From NCBI GenBank assembly GCA_020853575.1, contig JADYYP010000081.1, forward strand, positions 124,001 to 188,000: 64,000 nucleotides of DNA, given 5' to 3'. The translations under genes and the position numbers were made by a program. The DNA comes from Planctomycetota bacterium (GTDB lineage Bacteria; Planctomycetota; UBA1135; GCA-002686595). This document shows positions 26,122 through 33,753 of this stretch, one piece after another. Under the pieces are notes generated by a model, which worked only from the letters and a program-made list of their open reading frames with translations, was not told the DNA's origin and searched no databases. Positions within the stretch are counted from its first letter, which is position 1, and each line of letters opens with the position of its first letter.

Positions 26122-27198
26122 CTAGTCCTCGGCCCAATTGCCGGCGAGCTTGCCGTCGCTCGCGAAGGTGCGCGACTTGCGCGAGTTGTAGACGCTGACG
26201 AAGTACGTGCAGCGCCGGCAGACCTCGGGGTAGTCGCCGCGCTCGTGGCGTTCGACGAGTTCGGTGATCTTCTCGCCGGCCCAGATCTTCGCGAGCGGCT
26301 CGTCGTTGACGTTGCCGACGATCAGCTCGGCCTCGACGTCGCGGCAGGCGCAAGCGTTGACGCGCCCGTCGGCGAGCACCACGGGCTTGGTGAAGAGCAG
26401 CTCGCACGCGCCGCGCTTGTAGGGCATGCGGCGCGGCTCGAGGCCGACCGTCGCGAGCGCATCCGGCGCGATCTTGCCGGCCCACGAGTCGTAGTCGGTC
26501 ATCCCCGCGATCTCGACCAGTCCGCGCTTGCGCGCAGCGTCGAGCTTGTCCCACAGCTCACCGCGACACGCCGAGTCGGGGCAGCGCAGCGCCAGCGTGA
26601 AGCGCATCGGCGTGCGCGTGCGCTCCTTGATCTCGAGGAAGGCCAGCACCGCGTCGCGCGCCGCCTCGAACTTCTCGACACCCATGATCGCGTTCCAGGT
26701 CCCGCGATCGAAGCCGCCCCACGAGACGTGCACGTGCAACTTGGACGCGTAGCGCATCAAGCGCTCGCTCTTCTCGGGGCTCATCAGGATCGCGTTCGTG
26801 TAGAAGCTGATGCCGCGCACGGCATCCAGCGCCATCAAGTGCTCGAGCCGCTCGAACACGTGCTTGTCGACGAACGGGTCACCGACGATCGGAGTGAGCG
26901 AGACGTGGTGTCCGCCCATGGCCAGGTATTGCGCGACGACGCGCTCGAAGTCGGGCATCGACATCGTCTGCTTCTTGCGCTCCATCAGGGGATAGGCGCA
27001 GAATACGCAGCGCGCGTTGCAGATGTTGGTGCCCTCGACGTGCAGTCCGCGCGGGATGCGGCGCAGCGCTTCCAAACGCCTGCGGATGGAGCCGCGCGCG
27101 GTGCGGAAATGCCATTCGGTGTCGAGCACGTCGAGCCAGCGCCGCAGGCTGGCGCGCAGCGCGGGCGGAACGAGCGAGCGGAGGAGGGCTCTCACCAC
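26122..27198 (-). CDS. Radical SAM protein with SPASM-like C-terminus
   Basis: About 358 aa. The radical SAM cluster motif CX3CX2C is in NICNARCVFCAY. A GGHHVSLTPIVGDPF segment follows (the GGE-like SAM-binding strand is altered). The C-terminal region holds further cysteines (CACRDVE and CRRCTYF) of a SPASM/twitch type that bind an auxiliary Fe-S cluster. Such proteins modify peptides or other macromolecules; the substrate is not evident from neighbours. The start is uncertain: GTG at 27198 or 27195, or the ATG at 27306, which would add Arg-rich residues. A hairpin (27264-27286) separates it from the upstream hydrolase-like gene. Confidence 0.75.
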   Translation of the reverse strand: MVRALLRSLVPPALRASLRRWLDVLDTEWHFRTARGSIRRRLEALRRIPRGLHVEGTNICNARCVFCAYPLMERKKQTMSMPDFERVVAQYLAMGGHHVSLTPIVGDPFVDKHVFERLEHLMALDAVRGISFYTNAILMSPEKSERLMRYASKLHVHVSWGGFDRGTWNAIMGVEKFEAARDAVLAFLEIKERTRTPMRFTLALRCPDSACRGELWDKLDAARKRGLVEIAGMTDYDSWAGKIAPDALATVGLEPRRMPYKRGACELLFTKPVVLADGRVNACACRDVEAELIVGNVNDEPLAKIWAGEKITELVERHERGDYPEVCRRCTYFVSVYNSRKSRTFASDGKLAGNWAED

Positions 27199-27263
27199 GG
27201 TGGACTCGGGGCGGCGGCGCAGTCTAGCGCTGGGCTGTTCCGCGCGGCGCGCCGCAAACGAAG

Positions 27264-27286
27264 CGAGGCTCCGCGTCGGAGCCTCG
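27264..27286 (-). terminator. Hairpin terminator after the hydrolase-like gene
   Basis: Perfect 10-bp stem CGAGGCTCCG (27264-27273) / CGGAGCCTCG (27277-27286) with a 3-nt loop. On the minus strand it is followed by CTTCGTTTGC. It lies 78 bp beyond the stop of the 27365-28171 gene. Confidence 0.65.
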
Positions 27287-27364
27287 TTCGGTGGGCGCGC
27301 TCGCACGCCGCTCGCGGGTCACTCTGGGCTTCGAACTCGCCCGCGACCCGCGCCGCAGGTGGAT

Positions 27365-28171
27365 CTACTTGTCCGCCTTCTTGGGCATGGCCTTGGAGCT
27401 CATGAACTTGGCGATCCCAGTGATCATCGACTTGTCGGTGGTGGGCATCACCGCGGCGCCCTTGAAGACCGCGATTTCGATGAACTTGTTGCCGTCGTTG
27501 GCCTTCTCGCCGGACTCGGCGATGGTCTGGGCCTTGGGCTGGGTTTCCTTGGTGACCGCGATGTAGGTCGGCAAGCCAGCGAGCTCGCCGATGTCCTTGG
27601 CCAGGTTGAAGCCCAGCTGTTCGACTTGAGGGTCGAGCAGCACGATCGAGCGCACATTCTCGTCGCGCGACGCGTAGCGCGTGACCAGCGTGCATCCGGC
27701 TCGGTCGCCGACCAGCGACAGGTTGGAGGAGTGCACTCCCGGCTGATCGTGGAGCCAGTTCGCGCCAGCTTTCACGTCGCGCAGCGCGAAGGGCCACTGC
27801 TTGGTCTTGTCGGCGTCGCTCAGCGTGCTCCAGGCCTTGTCGCCGCCCACGCTCTCGCCGTGGCCGCGCAAGTCGATCGCCAGCACGGCGAAGCCCTGCT
27901 TTGCCAGTCGCTCGCCGACCTCGTTCATGTCCGCCCGCGTGGCCCCTGCGTCGTGCACGAGCAGCGCCGCCGGTGCCGATCCCTTTTGGTCCTTGGGGCC
28001 CCAATAGGAGCCCACGAGCACCTGCTTGTCTTCGGTCTTGAGCTCGACGCGATCGCCGCTGCTCGCGCTCGGCTTGGCGGACGAGGCAGTCGTGGTCGCG
28101 ACACCCTGCGCGAGCGCGGGCCCAGCGCAGGTCATCCACACGGCCGCAACCAAGGCGGGGATCGAAGCCAT
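27365..28171 (-). CDS. Exported alpha/beta-hydrolase-fold protein lacking the catalytic triad
   Basis: 268 aa with a cleavable signal peptide (ending GPALAQ). The fold signature is clear: AALLVHDAG for the HG oxyanion strand, GFAVLAIDLRGHGES, and NLSLVGDRAGC at the nucleophile elbow. In active enzymes the elbow is GxSxG; here residues 155-159 read GDRAG, so the serine is Arg157. The later strand has VTKETQP where an acid would be expected, and no C-terminal catalytic His is visible. I read it as a pseudo-enzyme of the dienelactone-hydrolase-like group, perhaps a binding protein. It lies about 220 nt downstream of a promoter and a structured RNA (28253-28425). Confidence 0.72.
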   Translation of the reverse strand: MASIPALVAAVWMTCAGPALAQGVATTTASSAKPSASSGDRVELKTEDKQVLVGSYWGPKDQKGSAPAALLVHDAGATRADMNEVGERLAKQGFAVLAIDLRGHGESVGGDKAWSTLSDADKTKQWPFALRDVKAGANWLHDQPGVHSSNLSLVGDRAGCTLVTRYASRDENVRSIVLLDPQVEQLGFNLAKDIGELAGLPTYIAVTKETQPKAQTIAESGEKANDGNKFIEIAVFKGAAVMPTTDKSMITGIAKFMSSKAMPKKADK

Positions 28172-28252
28172 GAAGTCTCGGGGGAGAAAAGGGAACGCGC
28201 GCCGGCTCGCGCCGCGCGCCATGGGGTGGTTCGGTTGTTCTCGAAGAGAAAG

Positions 28253-28395
28253 GAAGGCGCCGTCGCGTGCGGTCTCGCGGCCAAGAATCTCCCGGCTGCT
28301 CACCGCCCTGGGGCGTGCGGAGCCCCCTTCGCGAACCGCGGCAACCCCGGGGGTGGGTCACTTGCGGTCCCGTTGGAACCCCCCTCTTCGCCTTC
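28253..28395 (-). ncRNA. Candidate structured RNA (5' leader or independent small RNA)
   Basis: Read on the minus strand, GAAGGCG (28395-28389) pairs with CGCCTTC (28259-28253), closing a 143-nt element. Inside are GGTTCC-AAC-GGGACC, a 6-bp hairpin with a 3-nt loop, and a long stem between GCGGTTCGCG (28339-28330) and CGCGAGACCGC (28279-28269), 10 bp with one bulge. That stem encloses GGGGC/GCCCC and CCAGG/CUUGG hairpins. I compared it by eye with 6S, SRP, RNase P, SAM, cobalamin, c-di-GMP, c-di-AMP and glycine RNAs and found no match. It may be a cis-acting leader of the hydrolase-like gene or a separate small RNA. Confidence 0.45.
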
Positions 28396-28397
28396 TG

Positions 28398-28425
28398 AAC
28401 ATAGAGACCAGTCCCAAGTAAGCAA
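28398..28425 (-). promoter_or_regulatory. Minus-strand promoter in front of the structured RNA
   Basis: On the minus strand TTGCTT (28425-28420), a 16-bp spacer, then TATGTT (28403-28398). Transcription would begin near 28392, at the outer stem of the RNA candidate, and continue to the ATG at 28171, leaving a leader of about 220 nt. AT-rich hexamers of this quality are rare in the surrounding sequence. Confidence 0.5.
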
Positions 28426-28549
28426 CGGGTTGGCCTTGGAAAAAGCGCTTGTCGCGCGGTTCTCGGCCGCTGCGCCGAGGCTCGGTCGCGCTGCGCTCGG
28501 GGCGCGCGAGGTGCTCACGGTCTCCACGTCCGGCGCCAGAGCGCCGCGC

Positions 28550-30595
28550 TCAGCCGATCTCGAGTTGGCGGCGTGCGTCGACCTCGTCGCGGTTGACCAG
28601 CTCGATGGCGCTGGCCAGTCGCTCGCGCAGGTCCCAACTGGGGTCGATGGCGTGGCGCACCTCGCGCATCAGTTGGATGGCCATCCGCAGCGTGCGGCAG
28701 ATGTCTCCGGCGCTGCTCTCGGACAGCTCGGCGGCCTCCTCGATCGCGGCGCCCTTGCACCACGCGAGCACCACCTGCGTCAGACCGAAATCCGGCAGCT
28801 TGAGCGGCGTCTCCACGCCATTTTCGGCCTCGATGGCCGACACCCGCGCCAGCGTCCGGGCCACGCGCCGTGGCAGGTCTTGGAAGTTGGGCTCGGGGCG
28901 CCGCCCGCCGAAACCGCGCCGGCGGTCCTCGTGGATCAGCGCCACGAAAACGACCGCCAACGCCTCCGACGACAGCTGCTCGAGCACGCCTTGGAAGAGC
29001 AATTCGGTGGCCTGGAGCTCGAAGCCGTTGATCACCCGCGCCACGCGGCCACGCGGGGTCGGCTGGTCGCCCTGCTCGAGGTACCCCAGCTGCTCCAGGA
29101 CCGCCAGATGAGCCTCGGCCATGCCACGCTGGCGGCGCCGGTTCTTCTCCTGCGCCTTCGGGGAATTGGCGCGGCTCTGGTACTGGTTGAAGGACTTCTC
29201 CCAGGCCTGGTGAACGCGCTCGCGTCCCAGGGTGGGCACCAGGTGCAGCAGGCTCGAGTAGCTCAGCTGGAAGCGGCTGAACACCGCTTCGGGTCGATCG
29301 GCGAAGATGCGCTCGAGCGGCGCCTCGCTCAGCGCTCGCTCGTCGACCACCGAGTACACCAGGCCCTCGCTGTCGATGCCCTGGCGCCCGGCGCGTCCGG
29401 CCATTTGCATGTACTCGCGGCAGCGCAACCACTGGATGCCGACGCCGTCGAACTTCTCCAACGCGTGGAACACCACGGTGCGCGCCGGCATGTTGATCCC
29501 CAGCGCGAACGTCTCGGTGGTGAAGAGCATGCGCAGCAGCCCCGAGGTGAACATGCGCTCGACCAGCTCCTTGTGGATCGGCAGCAGCCCCGCGTGGTGG
29601 TAGCCGACGCCGCGCCGTCCCATGGCCAAGAGCTCGCCGTCCAGTTCGCCCTCGGGCAGTTGGAAGGCGCGCACGAGCTCCTTTTGGAGCGCCACCATGG
29701 CGCTCGTTTCCGTCGGCGAGAGCAGCGTGCGCTTGGCGTTGCGCCGCGCCAAGCGCTCGCAGTCCTTGCGGCTGAAGGCGAACACCAGCACCGGCAGCAG
29801 GTGCTGCAGCTCGAGCTCGTCGAGCAGCATCTCGGTGCGCAGCGCGGGATCGGTGGGGCGCGGCCGGCGGCCGCGGCTGTCGCGCGCGCTCCGGCCGTGC
29901 CGACGGCGGGCTCTCCCCGATTCGTCGAAGGCGCCATGCTTGGCTTCGCGCCTCAACCTGGCGACGTCGCGCGCTTCCTGCGTGCCGACCAGCGGCAGGA
30001 ACAGTCGGTGGTGCAGCGGCACCGGGCGTGCGCTCGACTCGACGACCTGCAGCGCCTGCGGGCGGATCTCGGCCAGCCACTGGCCCAGCTCGTGGATGTT
30101 GGGGATGGTCGCCGAAAGGCACAGGAAGCGCATCGACGGCGGCGCGAAGATCAGCGCTTCCTCCCACACCGAGCCGCGCAACGGGTCGTCGAGGAAGTGC
30201 ACCTCGTCGAAGACCGCGAACTCGACGTCCTCGAGCTCGCGCGGATTCTCGAAGATCGCGTTGCGCAGGATCTCCGTGGTCATGATCAGGACCTGAGCCC
30301 GGGGGTGCAGCGTGATGTCCCCGGTCAGCAGACCGACGTCGATGCCCTGCGCGCGAAAGTCGCGGAACTTCTGGTTGGAGAGCGCCTTGATCGGCGAGGT
30401 GTAGACGCAACGCCGCCGGCGCTCGACCGCGGCTTCGATGGCGTACTCGGCCACGAGCGTCTTGCCGGCGCCGGTCGGCGCGCCGACCAGCACGTTCTTG
30501 CCCGCGCGCAGCGCCGCGATGGCCTCGACCTGGAAGCGGTTGAGCTGGAATCCGCGCCAGTGGCGCAGCGTACCCTCGTCGAAATCGTTAGCCAT
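28550..30595 (-). CDS. Ski2-like DEVH-box helicase with DSHCT domain
   Basis: 681 aa. Superfamily 2 helicase of the Ski2/Mtr4-like group: Walker A GAPTGAGKT (38-46), TSPIKALSNQ (motif Ia), DEVHFLDD (motif II), LSATIPN (motif III), FTTETFALGINMPA and QMAGRAGRQG (motifs V-VI). A DSHCT-type C-terminal region follows (ELQATELLFQGVLEQLSSEAL). Eukaryotic relatives unwind RNA for the exosome; bacterial ones (HelY-like) are poorly studied, so RNA remodelling is inferred. An Arg-rich insertion (about residues 235-265) interrupts the helicase core. I chose the ATG at 30595 because the helicase homology begins just after it; the frame is open to 30724. Confidence 0.9.
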   Translation of the reverse strand: MANDFDEGTLRHWRGFQLNRFQVEAIAALRAGKNVLVGAPTGAGKTLVAEYAIEAAVERRRRCVYTSPIKALSNQKFRDFRAQGIDVGLLTGDITLHPRAQVLIMTTEILRNAIFENPRELEDVEFAVFDEVHFLDDPLRGSVWEEALIFAPPSMRFLCLSATIPNIHELGQWLAEIRPQALQVVESSARPVPLHHRLFLPLVGTQEARDVARLRREAKHGAFDESGRARRRHGRSARDSRGRRPRPTDPALRTEMLLDELELQHLLPVLVFAFSRKDCERLARRNAKRTLLSPTETSAMVALQKELVRAFQLPEGELDGELLAMGRRGVGYHHAGLLPIHKELVERMFTSGLLRMLFTTETFALGINMPARTVVFHALEKFDGVGIQWLRCREYMQMAGRAGRQGIDSEGLVYSVVDERALSEAPLERIFADRPEAVFSRFQLSYSSLLHLVPTLGRERVHQAWEKSFNQYQSRANSPKAQEKNRRRQRGMAEAHLAVLEQLGYLEQGDQPTPRGRVARVINGFELQATELLFQGVLEQLSSEALAVVFVALIHEDRRRGFGGRRPEPNFQDLPRRVARTLARVSAIEAENGVETPLKLPDFGLTQVVLAWCKGAAIEEAAELSESSAGDICRTLRMAIQLMREVRHAIDPSWDLRERLASAIELVNRDEVDARRQLEIG

Positions 30596-30621
30596 CGCGG
30601 CGGATTCGTGCTCGTGCGCGC

Positions 30622-30650
30622 TTGAGCCCTGACGCGCGGTCCGGTATCTA
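30622..30650 (+). promoter_or_regulatory. Sigma70-type promoter for the 84-aa protein
   Basis: TTGAGC (30622-30627), exactly 17 bp, then TATCTA (30645-30650). RNA would start near 30657, about 98 nt before the ATG at 30755. The gap is divergent with the helicase gene. Confidence 0.6.
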
Positions 30651-30754
30651 AACGTGTGCGCCGCCGGATACCAAGCCGCGCGCGGACGAACTGCGCCCTT
30701 CCACTGGTCCGCCGCGCGATTCACCTCTCACACCGTCGCGTCGTCGCACCGACC

Positions 30755-31009
30755 ATGGAATCGATCAGCCCCGCCAAGGCCCAAGCTCAGACCCAGCGTT
30801 CGCTCGCCAGCCTCAAGATCGTCTCGCGCCTGCTCAGCCACGAGCTGCACGTGCAGTCGGCCTCGAAGGCGATCACGCTGTCGCGCGACGAAGTGATCGA
30901 GATCCAAACGGTGATCGACGTCTACATCGAAGAGGCCTCGCGCCGCCAAAGCAGCGCCGGCACGCAGAGCGTGATCGACTCGACCTTGGCCGTCGCCTCG
31001 CGCAACTGA
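30755..31009 (+). CDS. Small conserved-looking helical protein, 84 aa
   Basis: Not recognised. The sequence is soluble, Ser/Ala-rich and predicted mostly helical (LASLKIVSRLLSHELHVQ and ITLSRDEVIEIQTVIDVYIE), with no membrane segment or cysteine. The balanced composition differs from the Arg-rich shadow frames of this genome, and a good promoter (30622-30650) lies in front, so I believe it is expressed. It is 66 bp upstream of the membrane-protein cluster that starts at 31076, but there is no evidence they are functionally linked. Confidence 0.6.
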   Translation: MESISPAKAQAQTQRSLASLKIVSRLLSHELHVQSASKAITLSRDEVIEIQTVIDVYIEEASRRQSSAGTQSVIDSTLAVASRN

Positions 31010-31075
31010 ACCTCCGGAGCGCGGGAGCGCTGAGCGCGGTCGATCGCGTCCGGTGAGCCGCGGCCAGACGACTTC

Positions 31076-32014
31076 GTGAGCACGCACGCCGAGGACAGCC
31101 AAGTTCGGGAGGTCGGGCCGGCACCGGCCTCGGTGCAGCCGTCGGCGCGGCTCGGCGCCATCCTGCTGGCGCTGTCGATTCTGGCCATCGCTTGGTTCTT
31201 CGCCGTGTTGGTGCGCGACGCGGAGGCCTCGGATTTCACGCGCGTCGACCCCAGCCTGTCGCGCGTCGACTTCGGGCCCGGTTGGGTCGATCCGCGCTGG
31301 TCCGAGCTCGTTTCGGCGCGCTTGGCGGCGCTCGACGACTCGATCGCCGACGATCCGCAGACGCGCTTGGCGATCGAGGACGCCTTGCTCGAGCTGCCCT
31401 TCGTGGCTGAGCTCGGCGGCACGCGCGTCGTTTGGCCCGACGGAGTGTGCGCGGCGGTCCGCTTGCGAGTGCCAGTGGCCTGTGTGCGCGCTGGCGAGCA
31501 GTTCCTGGTCGTCTCCGAGGAAGGCGTGGTGTTGCCCGGCCTGTGGTCCGCGCCGCCGGCGCGCGAGCAGGGTTATCTGCCGTTGCTGGCGCTCGATGAA
31601 GGCTCGCGCAGCGAGGTCCGCGAAGGTGGAGTGCTCACCAGCGCCGCGGCGGTCGATGGTCTGTCCGTGGCTGCGGCGTTGTGGCGCGAGTTGGGGCCCG
31701 ACGACTGGGCACGGCTCGCACGCATCGTGATCGACGCGCGCGAGGCGCGGCTCGCGACAGTGGAGATTCCGGGCACGGTGTTGTTGCTCGAGAACGGTCG
31801 GCGGGTGTACTTCGGGCGCAGCCCGAATCTGGATGCACCGGGCGAGCTGCCCATCGCACACAAGTGCGCTTCGCTGGCGCGCGCGCTGCGCTTGCCCGAG
31901 GCTGCCGACGCGCCGCTCGACTGGGAGCTCGCGGACGTGCGCTGGGACCGCGCCGAGGTCCTGCCGCGCGGCGGGCTCGACGACCAAGGGCGCCGCGCGC
32001 CGAAGAGCCACTGA
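31076..32014 (+). CDS. Single-pass membrane protein with FtsQ/POTRA-like domain
   Basis: 312 aa. A cytoplasmic N-terminus is followed by one membrane helix (about 27-46). The next 100 residues follow the pattern of the FtsQ/DivIB POTRA domain: IEDALLELPFVAEL, TRVVWPDGVCAAVRLRVPVA, then FLVVSEEGVVLPGL, where the family has lpfV, wPd-l-v-v-e-r-PvA and lvd-G-vf. The remainder resembles the beta domain (ATVEIPGTVLLLENGRRVYFGRS). FtsQ links divisome proteins; most planctomycetes divide without FtsZ, so the assignment is tentative. No dcw genes are adjacent. The start is GTG at 31076. The next gene begins 5 nt after the stop. Confidence 0.55.
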   Translation: MSTHAEDSQVREVGPAPASVQPSARLGAILLALSILAIAWFFAVLVRDAEASDFTRVDPSLSRVDFGPGWVDPRWSELVSARLAALDDSIADDPQTRLAIEDALLELPFVAELGGTRVVWPDGVCAAVRLRVPVACVRAGEQFLVVSEEGVVLPGLWSAPPAREQGYLPLLALDEGSRSEVREGGVLTSAAAVDGLSVAAALWRELGPDDWARLARIVIDAREARLATVEIPGTVLLLENGRRVYFGRSPNLDAPGELPIAHKCASLARALRLPEAADAPLDWELADVRWDRAEVLPRGGLDDQGRRAPKSH

Positions 32015-32018
32015 GCTC

Positions 32019-32609
32019 GTGGGCCCGGCGCGCTGCTCGGTCGCGGGTGTACTGAGTGTCGCCTCGCTGGCGCTGGTCCACGTTCCGGAGCTCGACCTGG
32101 CCTTGCACGACGTGCGCTGGTGCGGGTGGATCGCGGCACTGTGGTGGACCTGCGCGTCGCTGCCGCTCGCGCACGAGCGCGCCCTGTCGCCCGCACCTTG
32201 GCTTGGTTGCGCGTGCGCCGCGCCCCTGCTCGCACTGGCCGCGGCGCTGGATGCGCGCAGCGGAGCGCCGCCGCTCCAGGGCTTGGTGACTTCAGCCGCC
32301 GCGCTGTCGATGGTCGCGCTCGCCGGTTTCGGTGGCGCGCGGGCCAGCGTGCGCGGAGTGCTGGCCTGGCTCGCGCTCTCGCTCGCGGCCCCGGCCTGCG
32401 AGCTCGCGACCCGGTTGGCGAGCGCCAGCGGTCGCGGCGCGGAGTGGGTCGAGTGGCTCGCCGGCGTGAGCCCCTTGCGCTGGGCGCTGTACCGCTCGAG
32501 CGCGCTCTCTCCGGTGTTGTCGTGGCGCGAGCTGGCGGCGCTCGCCGGTGCGCTGGCCTTGACCTGGATCGTGCGCGATGGTGCGGCGCCGGCGAGGCAA
32601 GCTCCATGA
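32019..32609 (+). CDS. Polytopic membrane protein, 196 aa
   Basis: Not recognised. The sequence is almost entirely hydrophobic, with about six membrane segments (for example LVTSAAALSMVALAGFGGA and ELAALAGALALTWIV). Start is taken as GTG 32019, five nucleotides after the preceding stop; its own stop overlaps the next ATG (ATGA). It is probably one component of a three-gene membrane unit with its neighbours. A loop VEWLAGVSPLRWALYRSS near the C-terminus resembles the last loop of ABC-2 permeases, but there is no ATPase gene nearby, so I do not assign it. Confidence 0.6.
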   Translation: MGPARCSVAGVLSVASLALVHVPELDLALHDVRWCGWIAALWWTCASLPLAHERALSPAPWLGCACAAPLLALAAALDARSGAPPLQGLVTSAAALSMVALAGFGGARASVRGVLAWLALSLAAPACELATRLASASGRGAEWVEWLAGVSPLRWALYRSSALSPVLSWRELAALAGALALTWIVRDGAAPARQAP

Positions 32610-33676
32610 TGCTCGCTCTGTGGGTCGCGCTGTGCGTCTGCCAGGAGCCGCCCGGGCGGTTCGCGCTGGCCGAGCTCGAGCTCAGCGGGCCGCTGCGCCG
32701 CGTGCGCGTCGAGCTCGACGAACGTGCGGCGACGGAAGTGGACGTGCAGCTCGCCGCCGGCGAGCGACGCCTGGTCAGCGTGCCGCTGGCCGCAGCGCAC
32801 CACGGGCTCGAGCCGCGCGTGATCGAGCTGCCGGAAATGGACGGCGGCGCCCGCTGGAACGGTTGGTCGCGCGAGGGTTGGACGGAGCTCTCGGAATTTT
32901 GGGCCGAGCTTCCGCTCGCGCTGCGCCATCGCCCGGCGGTCGAGCCGGCCGTGCTCGATGCGGGCGCACGCGTACCTCCGGCGGCCTTGTTGGCTGCCTC
33001 AGCCGTGGTGATCGTGGTGCTCGCCGCGCGCCGCCGCGCGCTGTTGGCGCTGGCCGTTTCGATCGCGGGCTCGGTCGGGCTGTTCGCGGTGCTGGCGAGC
33101 GGCGCCGGCGATTCGTCCGCGTTGCGCATCCTCGAAGGAGACGGGGCGAGCGGTCGCTGGATCGCGGTCGACGTCGCGTGGGAGCGCTGGTCCGGGTCGG
33201 CGAGCACCCCGCTGCTGCTCGAGAGCGCTCCGCCAGACGCCGCTGTGCTCGCCCGCGCGTCGCTGGCGGACCCCAGCCATTGGTCGCTGTTCGCTGCGCG
33301 CAGCGTGTGGCGCCGTTTCGAAGTGCTCGACCCGGCCGCGCGGCGCATCGACCGCAGCGGGAACCTGTGGGGGGCCTGCGACGCGGTCTGGACCCGAGAC
33401 TCGGACGGCGGTTGGCGATTCCACGGGCCCTGGGAGGTCGGGGAGCCGTTGGCGCCGGGCCTCTCCCAGATGCCTCCCGGGCGATTCAACCCCGCGCTTC
33501 CCCAGGGTGTCGAAGTCGTGCTCGCCCGGCTCGCCCCCGGGGCCTTCTGCGGCACTCCTCCGGCGACACAGCGGGCGGGGAGCGGCGCGCTGCAGGCTGC
33601 ACCCAGCGAAGTTTGGTTGCGATGGGTCGGGCGCTCGGCCGAGATTCCGGGTGCCGATGGTCAACTAGGCCGTTGA
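32606..33676 (+). CDS. Membrane-anchored protein with signal peptide, 356 aa
   Basis: Not recognised. It has an N-terminal hydrophobic signal (MLALWVALCV), an extracytoplasmic beta-rich region to about residue 120, two close membrane helices (about 125-170, AALLAASAVVIVVLAA and AVSIAGSVGLFAVLASG), and a second soluble domain of about 180 residues with many Trp and Asp. The ATG at 32606 overlaps the previous stop by 4 nt. The three genes 31076-33676 are tightly spaced and all membrane-associated, so they probably work together. rplM follows after 77 bp with its own promoter. Confidence 0.6.
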   Translation: MMLALWVALCVCQEPPGRFALAELELSGPLRRVRVELDERAATEVDVQLAAGERRLVSVPLAAAHHGLEPRVIELPEMDGGARWNGWSREGWTELSEFWAELPLALRHRPAVEPAVLDAGARVPPAALLAASAVVIVVLAARRRALLALAVSIAGSVGLFAVLASGAGDSSALRILEGDGASGRWIAVDVAWERWSGSASTPLLLESAPPDAAVLARASLADPSHWSLFAARSVWRRFEVLDPAARRIDRSGNLWGACDAVWTRDSDGGWRFHGPWEVGEPLAPGLSQMPPGRFNPALPQGVEVVLARLAPGAFCGTPPATQRAGSGALQAAPSEVWLRWVGRSAEIPGADGQLGR

Positions 33677-33741
33677 TGCCCGCGTGCCCCGCCGCTACTC
33701 TCTTCGCCCCGCTCGGGAGAGGAGTCCCTTTGTCCCGAGCG
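33673..33741 (+). promoter_or_regulatory. rplM-rpsI promoter and leader hairpin
   Basis: TTGATG (33673-33678), a 17-bp spacer, then TACTCT (33696-33701) predicts RNA starting near 33708. The leader then folds at once: CGCTCGGG (33710-33717) / CCCGAGCG (33734-33741), an 8-bp stem with a 16-nt loop holding GGAG and CCCTTT. It ends 12 nt before the ATG at 33754. L13 operons in other bacteria carry autoregulatory leaders, so feedback control here is plausible but unproven. Confidence 0.5.
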
Positions 33742-33753
33742 CCGAGACCACCG

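Larger units (their letters stand above)
28172..28549. other. 378-bp intergenic region holding a promoter and structured RNA
   Basis: Gap between the stop of the Ski2-like helicase gene (28550) and the start of the hydrolase-like gene (28171), both on the minus strand. It contains the minus-strand promoter (28398-28425) and structured RNA candidate (28253-28395). The segment 28426-28549 shows no clear gene and presumably holds the helicase 3' end. Confidence 0.6.

Noticed and set aside
28338..28347. GGCAACC on the plus strand, as in SAM-I type riboswitches
   Set aside because: There is no plus-strand gene downstream, and the remaining SAM-I core (conserved P1/P2 and GGTGCCA-like parts) is absent.
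28253..28395. 6S RNA identity for the structured RNA candidate
   Set aside because: A stretch GCGGTGAGCAGCC faintly recalls 6S sequences, but the loop between outer and inner stems is very asymmetric (about 49 against 9 nt), unlike the 6S central bubble.
27017..30625. A 1202-codon plus-strand open frame
   Set aside because: It lies antisense to the radical SAM gene, the hydrolase-like gene and the Ski2-like helicase, has Arg/Ala/His-rich low-complexity composition and no domain. GC-rich coding DNA produces such frames.
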